The translations under genes and the position numbers were made by a program. Below, one piece after another: positions 7,080-9,941 of a stretch of DNA of 9,941 nt. Positions within the stretch are counted from its first letter, which is position 1. Every line of letters begins with the position of its first letter. Under the pieces are notes generated by a model. It was not told where the DNA came from, did no database searches, and saw nothing but the letters and a program-made list of their open reading frames with translations. This stretch comes from JBFFMO01 sp037968515 (GTDB lineage: Bacteria > Myxococcota_A > Bradymonadia > Bradymonadales > Bradymonadaceae), in assembly GCA_037968515.1 (NCBI GenBank), contig JBBKVQ010000198.1, forward strand, positions 1 through 9,941. Reading direction: 5' to 3'.

Positions 7080-8051
7080 ATGGCGTTTGAACACCCAATC
7101 TCTATCGCGCCGATGATGGACCGCACCGACCGGCATTATCGCTGGATGATGCGTATGATTTCGCGTCGTGTGCTGCTGTACACCGAGATGATCACGCCCA
7201 ATGCCATCATCTTTGGTGATCGCGAAAAATTGCTGGGGCATGACCTCGAGGCCCCGGTGTCGCTGCAGCTTGGCGGCGACGACCCTGAGGCCTTGGCGAC
7301 AGCTGCCAAGATCGGCCAGGACTGGGGCTATACCGAAATCAACTTGAATATCGGCTGCCCAAGCGACCGTGTGCAGAGTGGTAATTTTGGCGCGTGTCTA
7401 ATGAAAACTCCCGATGTGGTTGCCCGGGCCGTAGCCAGTGTTCAAGCGGCTGTAGACGTCGAGGTCACGGTCAAACACCGGATTGGCGTCGACGAGTTGG
7501 ATCGTTACGAAGATATGCTGAATTTTGTCGATACCGTTGCGGCCAGTGGCTGTAAACGCTTTTCGGTGCATGCGCGAAAAGCGTGGCTGCAGGGCTTGAG
7601 TCCCAAGGAAAATCGCGACATTCCACCGCTTCGCTACGACGAGGTCTACCGGCTCAAGACTGAGCACCCTCAACTCGATATCGAGATCAACGGTGGCATC
7701 AAGACGATGGATGCCGCCGAGGCACACTTGCAACATGTGGACGCGGTGATGATTGGTCGTGCCGCCTACGACGACCCCTACATGTTTGCTGAAGTCGACC
7801 GTCGTTTTTATGGCGACGACCGTGCCTCGATCACTCCAAAACAAGTCGTCACGCAGATGGCTGATTATGCCGAAACACGACTTTTGGCTGGTGATAAACT
7901 GAACTCGGTCACGCGCCATATGTTGCATTTGTTTTCGGGCCAGCCGGGCGCGCGCGCATGGCGCCGTCATCTGAGCGAAAACGTGTGGAGGCCCGGCTCT
8001 TCGCCACAGGTTTTGCTCGACGCGCTAGATTTTGTGCAAGGTGTGGAATGA
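7080..8051 (+). CDS. dusA: tRNA-dihydrouridine synthase A (DusA)
   Basis: A 323-residue FMN-dependent enzyme that reduces uridines in the tRNA D-loop (U20/U20a for DusA in E. coli). ATG 7080 is chosen over a TTG at 7056 because the family N-terminus begins at PISIAPMMDRTDRHYRWMMR and AAGG (7070-7073) lies six bases upstream. Motifs in order: APMMDRTDRHYRW (10-22) in the FMN-binding TIM barrel; INLNIGCPSDRVQSGNFGAC (87-106) with catalytic Cys93; VKHRIGVDELD (131-141) with FMN-contacting Lys132; FSVHARKAWLQGLSPKENR (161-179), the DusA hallmark; INGGI (203-207) and VMIGRAAYDDPYMF (223-236), which hold the FMN phosphate. The C-terminal helical tRNA-binding part is complete. It starts 2 nt after the DUF4132 stop and overlaps the next gene by 4 nt. 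No key residue is missing. The A-subtype call rests on the SPKENR segment. Confidence 0.95.
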   Translation: MAFEHPISIAPMMDRTDRHYRWMMRMISRRVLLYTEMITPNAIIFGDREKLLGHDLEAPVSLQLGGDDPEALATAAKIGQDWGYTEINLNIGCPSDRVQSGNFGACLMKTPDVVARAVASVQAAVDVEVTVKHRIGVDELDRYEDMLNFVDTVAASGCKRFSVHARKAWLQGLSPKENRDIPPLRYDEVYRLKTEHPQLDIEINGGIKTMDAAEAHLQHVDAVMIGRAAYDDPYMFAEVDRRFYGDDRASITPKQVVTQMADYAETRLLAGDKLNSVTRHMLHLFSGQPGARAWRRHLSENVWRPGSSPQVLLDALDFVQGVE

Positions 8052-8266
8052 TATCGAAGAAGGCCTTGGCTGCGCACCAAGCCGCCTGTGAGGCCAACGA
8101 GAGCGGCTATATTGACCCAGATTCGGGCTATTTTGTGATGACGTCGTATCATCTGCGCGCCCGCAAAGAATGCTGCGGAAACGGGTGTCGCCACTGTCCT
8201 TGGTCGCGCGAAGAACAGAAGGCAGCCGGCCGACCAAACACCCCGTTCTATCCGTGGCCCGAATAA
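8048..8266 (+). CDS. DUF5522 family small cysteine-rich protein
   Basis: A 72-residue protein. ATG 8048 overlaps the dusA TGA as ATGA, with AAGG (8038-8041) six bases upstream. The frame also runs back to 7958, but that extension lies inside dusA and does not look like the family, so the short form is preferred. It matches the DUF5522 pattern: GYIDPDSGYFVMTSYHLRAR (20-39) followed by the cluster ECCGNGCRHCPW (41-52). Cys42, Cys43, Cys47 and Cys50, with His49, could bind zinc or an iron-sulfur cluster, though this is inferred from the residues alone. No signal peptide or membrane segment, so probably cytoplasmic. Function unknown; coupling to dusA suggests co-expression and possibly a shared link to RNA modification or redox chemistry, not demonstrated. 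Last gene of the rightward operon. Confidence 0.85.
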   Translation: MISKKALAAHQAACEANESGYIDPDSGYFVMTSYHLRARKECCGNGCRHCPWSREEQKAAGRPNTPFYPWPE

Positions 8267-8300
8267 AGCCTAGGCGTGCCGGCGGCCGAATCGCGGGCAA
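8267..8300. other. Short convergent intergenic gap
   Basis: This 34-bp gap lies between the DUF5522 stop and the phoD stop on the opposite strand. It contains a perfect 8-bp palindrome GCCTAGGC (8268-8275) and a GC-rich run with CCGGC/GGCCG, but no stem with a following T-run. I cannot call an intrinsic terminator. Termination of the two converging transcripts may be Rho-dependent or may occur inside the neighbouring genes. Confidence 0.5.
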
Positions 8301-9842
8301 TCACATCTGACGAATCAGCAGGTCGGCGCGGTCGGCCACAAACACCGCGGCAGAGTTCACGACACCCTCGGTCGCTTGAATATCTTCGACATGAAAGAAC
8401 TCAGAACGGACGCTTTCTGCGGTGAATTCGACCACCATGAATCCGTTTTCGGTCGCGTTTACCCAGCGCACGTGCGGGTTTTCGAGCAATAAGCGCTGAA
8501 GAATCGACGGTGGAATAGCGTCGAGCCCCGGGCTCGTGACACCTGGTGTGACAAACTCCACGCCAACCGCACCACGACCGGTTTCAGGGTCAAAAGTTTC
8601 CGGATTATTGGGGTCCAGTGTGAGTTCGTTGGCCCAAGAAGAGTGGATATCGCCCGTCAGGACGACCAGTTTTGATTGGCTCTCTTCGACAACGTCGTAG
8701 AGTCGGCTTCGGGATTTTTGATATCCATCCCACTGATCGAAATTGATATATGCGCCGCCACCGTCGGCTTCCAGCCCGCCCTGAATCTTGAGTTGCGCCA
8801 TCATGACCTGTTGGCCAAGCACGTTCCAGCGAGCGCCCGATTGGCTTAAGCGGTCAAAAAGCCAAGCCTCTTGGTCTGGCCCCAAAAGATCCGGTTCATC
8901 GCTTCGTGCGAGCTCAGCCGAAAGCACTTGCTTGGTACGCGCCCAAAGCCGCGTATCCAACATATGCAGGTCGAGCACGTCGCCGAACGAAAACCCGCGG
9001 AAGATGCGACCCGGATCGGTTTCTCGGATAGGCATCCATTCAAGGTAGGCGCGAGTCGCCGCAGCTTTTCGTATCACCCACGAGCCCTCATTGGTGCTGT
9101 GGGCGTCGGCACCGTCCCGATAGGAGTCATTTGCCGTTTCATGGTCATCCCAGACCGCGATCATGGGATGACGAGCGTGCAATACTTGCAAGTCGTCGTC
9201 GGCGCGATGCTGGGCGTAACGCCTTCGGTAATCTTGAAGTGTCACGCACTCGTGGGGCGGATCCGAGTCGCGTCCAGGGATTTCGCCGGGGCCGCCGTTT
9301 TCGTAGATGTAGTCGCCCAGATGCAGAACACAGTCGAGGTCGTCGCGTTCGGCCAGGGCGCGGTAGGCGTGGAAATAGCCACGTCGGTAGTTCGAACAAC
9401 TGACCACGCCAAAAACGATCGGAGCTAAACCAGACACTGCGGTGGTCTGCGTGCGACCAACCGTGGAATATCGGCCAAGGCAGGCAAACCGGTAAAAGTA
9501 GGTTTTTCCTGAGGCCAATCTGTGAATATCTATTTTGACGGTGTGGTCGTCTTGCGCAGTCGCACTCACGTAGCCGGCCGCGACCCGATTGGAAAAGGCC
9601 TGGTCGAGCGCGACTTCAAAAAACACCTCGACCGCGTCTTGTCGCGTGGAGACGCGGGTCCAGATGATCACGGCATCGTTGAGCGGATCGCCACTGGCCA
9701 CCGCGTGCGAGAACAGGTCCTCAGGGCCAAGCGGACCATTATAAACGTAGGTTTCCAGTGACTCGTCATCGGCACACGAGGTCGCGTACCAAGGGGCGAG
9801 GGCGCTGAGGCCGAAAGCCTTTAGGAATGTCCGACGATCCAT
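8301..9842 (-). CDS. phoD: PhoD-family alkaline phosphatase/phosphodiesterase, Tat-exported
   Basis: A 513-residue metallophosphatase of the PhoD family, which removes phosphate from mono- and diesters outside the cytoplasm. The N-terminus MDRRTFLKAFGLSALAP carries a twin-arginine motif (RRTFLK), so export of the folded protein by Tat is expected. Cys23 in ATSC could be lipidated but the lipobox is weak. Residues about 38-138 are the PhoD N-terminal beta domain (FSHAVASGDPLNDAVIIWTR at 44-63). The catalytic part follows: FGVVSCSNYRRG (144-155, Cys149), LHLGDYIYENGG (173-184, Asp177), RRRYAQHR (206-213), VWDDHETANDS (230-240, Asp232/Asp233/His234), VLGQQVMMAQL (341-351), LTGDIHSSWANEL (395-407, Asp398/His400) and FVTPGVTSPG (430-439). 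These cover the Fe/Ca ligand motifs. It lies 1 nt after the stop of an upstream gene cut by the window edge, so it is probably its downstream operon partner. No Pho box can be judged, as the operon promoter is outside the window. Confidence 0.9.
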   Translation of the reverse strand: MDRRTFLKAFGLSALAPWYATSCADDESLETYVYNGPLGPEDLFSHAVASGDPLNDAVIIWTRVSTRQDAVEVFFEVALDQAFSNRVAAGYVSATAQDDHTVKIDIHRLASGKTYFYRFACLGRYSTVGRTQTTAVSGLAPIVFGVVSCSNYRRGYFHAYRALAERDDLDCVLHLGDYIYENGGPGEIPGRDSDPPHECVTLQDYRRRYAQHRADDDLQVLHARHPMIAVWDDHETANDSYRDGADAHSTNEGSWVIRKAAATRAYLEWMPIRETDPGRIFRGFSFGDVLDLHMLDTRLWARTKQVLSAELARSDEPDLLGPDQEAWLFDRLSQSGARWNVLGQQVMMAQLKIQGGLEADGGGAYINFDQWDGYQKSRSRLYDVVEESQSKLVVLTGDIHSSWANELTLDPNNPETFDPETGRGAVGVEFVTPGVTSPGLDAIPPSILQRLLLENPHVRWVNATENGFMVVEFTAESVRSEFFHVEDIQATEGVVNSAAVFVADRADLLIRQM

Positions 9843-9843
9843 A

Positions 9844-9941
9844 TTATTTCACGGGGCAGGTCTTCATGCGGACCAATCGGTCATTCACAAAAGCGCGTTG
9901 TTCAGGGCGGAACTTTTGCGCGAGCACCGCGGTTTCGTCAA
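9844..9941 (-). CDS. Unidentified protein, C-terminal 31 codons only
   Basis: An open minus-strand frame enters from the right edge and ends at TAA (9844-9846), one base before the phoD ATG. The visible tail reads DETAVLAQKFRPEQRAFVND followed by RLVRMKTCPVK, a charged stretch with one Cys near the end. The tight junction with phoD and the lack of any ribosome-binding site better placed elsewhere support a real gene coupled to phoD. I do not recognise the family from this fragment. Confidence 0.6.
   Translation of the reverse strand, partial: DETAVLAQKFRPEQRAFVNDRLVRMKTCPVK

Noticed and set aside
7398..7970. A 190-codon minus-strand frame inside dusA
   Set aside because: Fully antisense to a confidently identified gene, with no own start context or family motif.
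8268..8275. GCCTAGGC palindrome as a terminator in the convergent gap
   Set aside because: Only 8 bp without a loop and no T-run follows on either strand.
8871..9428. A 185-codon plus-strand frame inside phoD
   Set aside because: Antisense to catalytic motifs of PhoD; no sign of independent coding.

Overview
The window is a densely packed bacterial chromosome segment with no RNA genes, mobile elements, CRISPR arrays or long repeats that I can see. Several features suggest a Gram-negative with a surface rich in lipoproteins: lipoprotein signal peptides, an Asp/Thr/Pro/Ala-rich linker leading into a fibrinogen-like domain, and a Tat-type PhoD phosphatase. My best guess is a myxobacterium or Bradymonadales-like member of the former Deltaproteobacteria. 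This is inference from gene style only, since there is no marker gene here.

Three transcription blocks are visible. Block 1 (minus strand, 3894 down to the left edge) holds a fibrinogen-like-domain lipoprotein, a large membrane protein fused to a spermidine-synthase-like domain, and an SPFH/prohibitin-like lipoprotein cut by the window edge. Gaps of 2 and 21 nt suggest an operon. Block 2 (plus strand, 3963-8266) holds a PolX-type DNA polymerase, a DUF4132 protein, the tRNA-dihydrouridine synthase DusA and a small Cys-rich DUF5522 protein. Junctions are an 8-nt overlap, a 2-nt gap and a 4-nt ATGA overlap, so this is almost certainly one operon. Blocks 1 and 2 diverge from a 68-bp gap. Block 3 (minus strand, right edge down to 8301) holds the last 31 codons of an unidentified gene and, 1 nt later, a PhoD-family alkaline phosphatase. 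It converges on block 2 across 34 bp.

Functionally, block 2 combines DNA gap filling or repair (PolX), a protein of unknown function often linked to WGR/MolR-type proteins (DUF4132), and tRNA modification. No single pathway obviously joins them. Block 1 is an envelope cluster and block 3 is phosphate or phosphodiester scavenging.

The most notable observation is in PolX. Its polymerase core keeps all three catalytic aspartates, but its C-terminal PHP nuclease domain keeps the fold-level sequence pattern while losing seven of the nine expected metal ligands. It therefore looks like a polymerase with a dead PHP domain. Second-tier observations are the SPFH domain carried on a lipoprotein and the pairing of a fibrinogen-like lipoprotein with a fused spermidine-synthase membrane protein.
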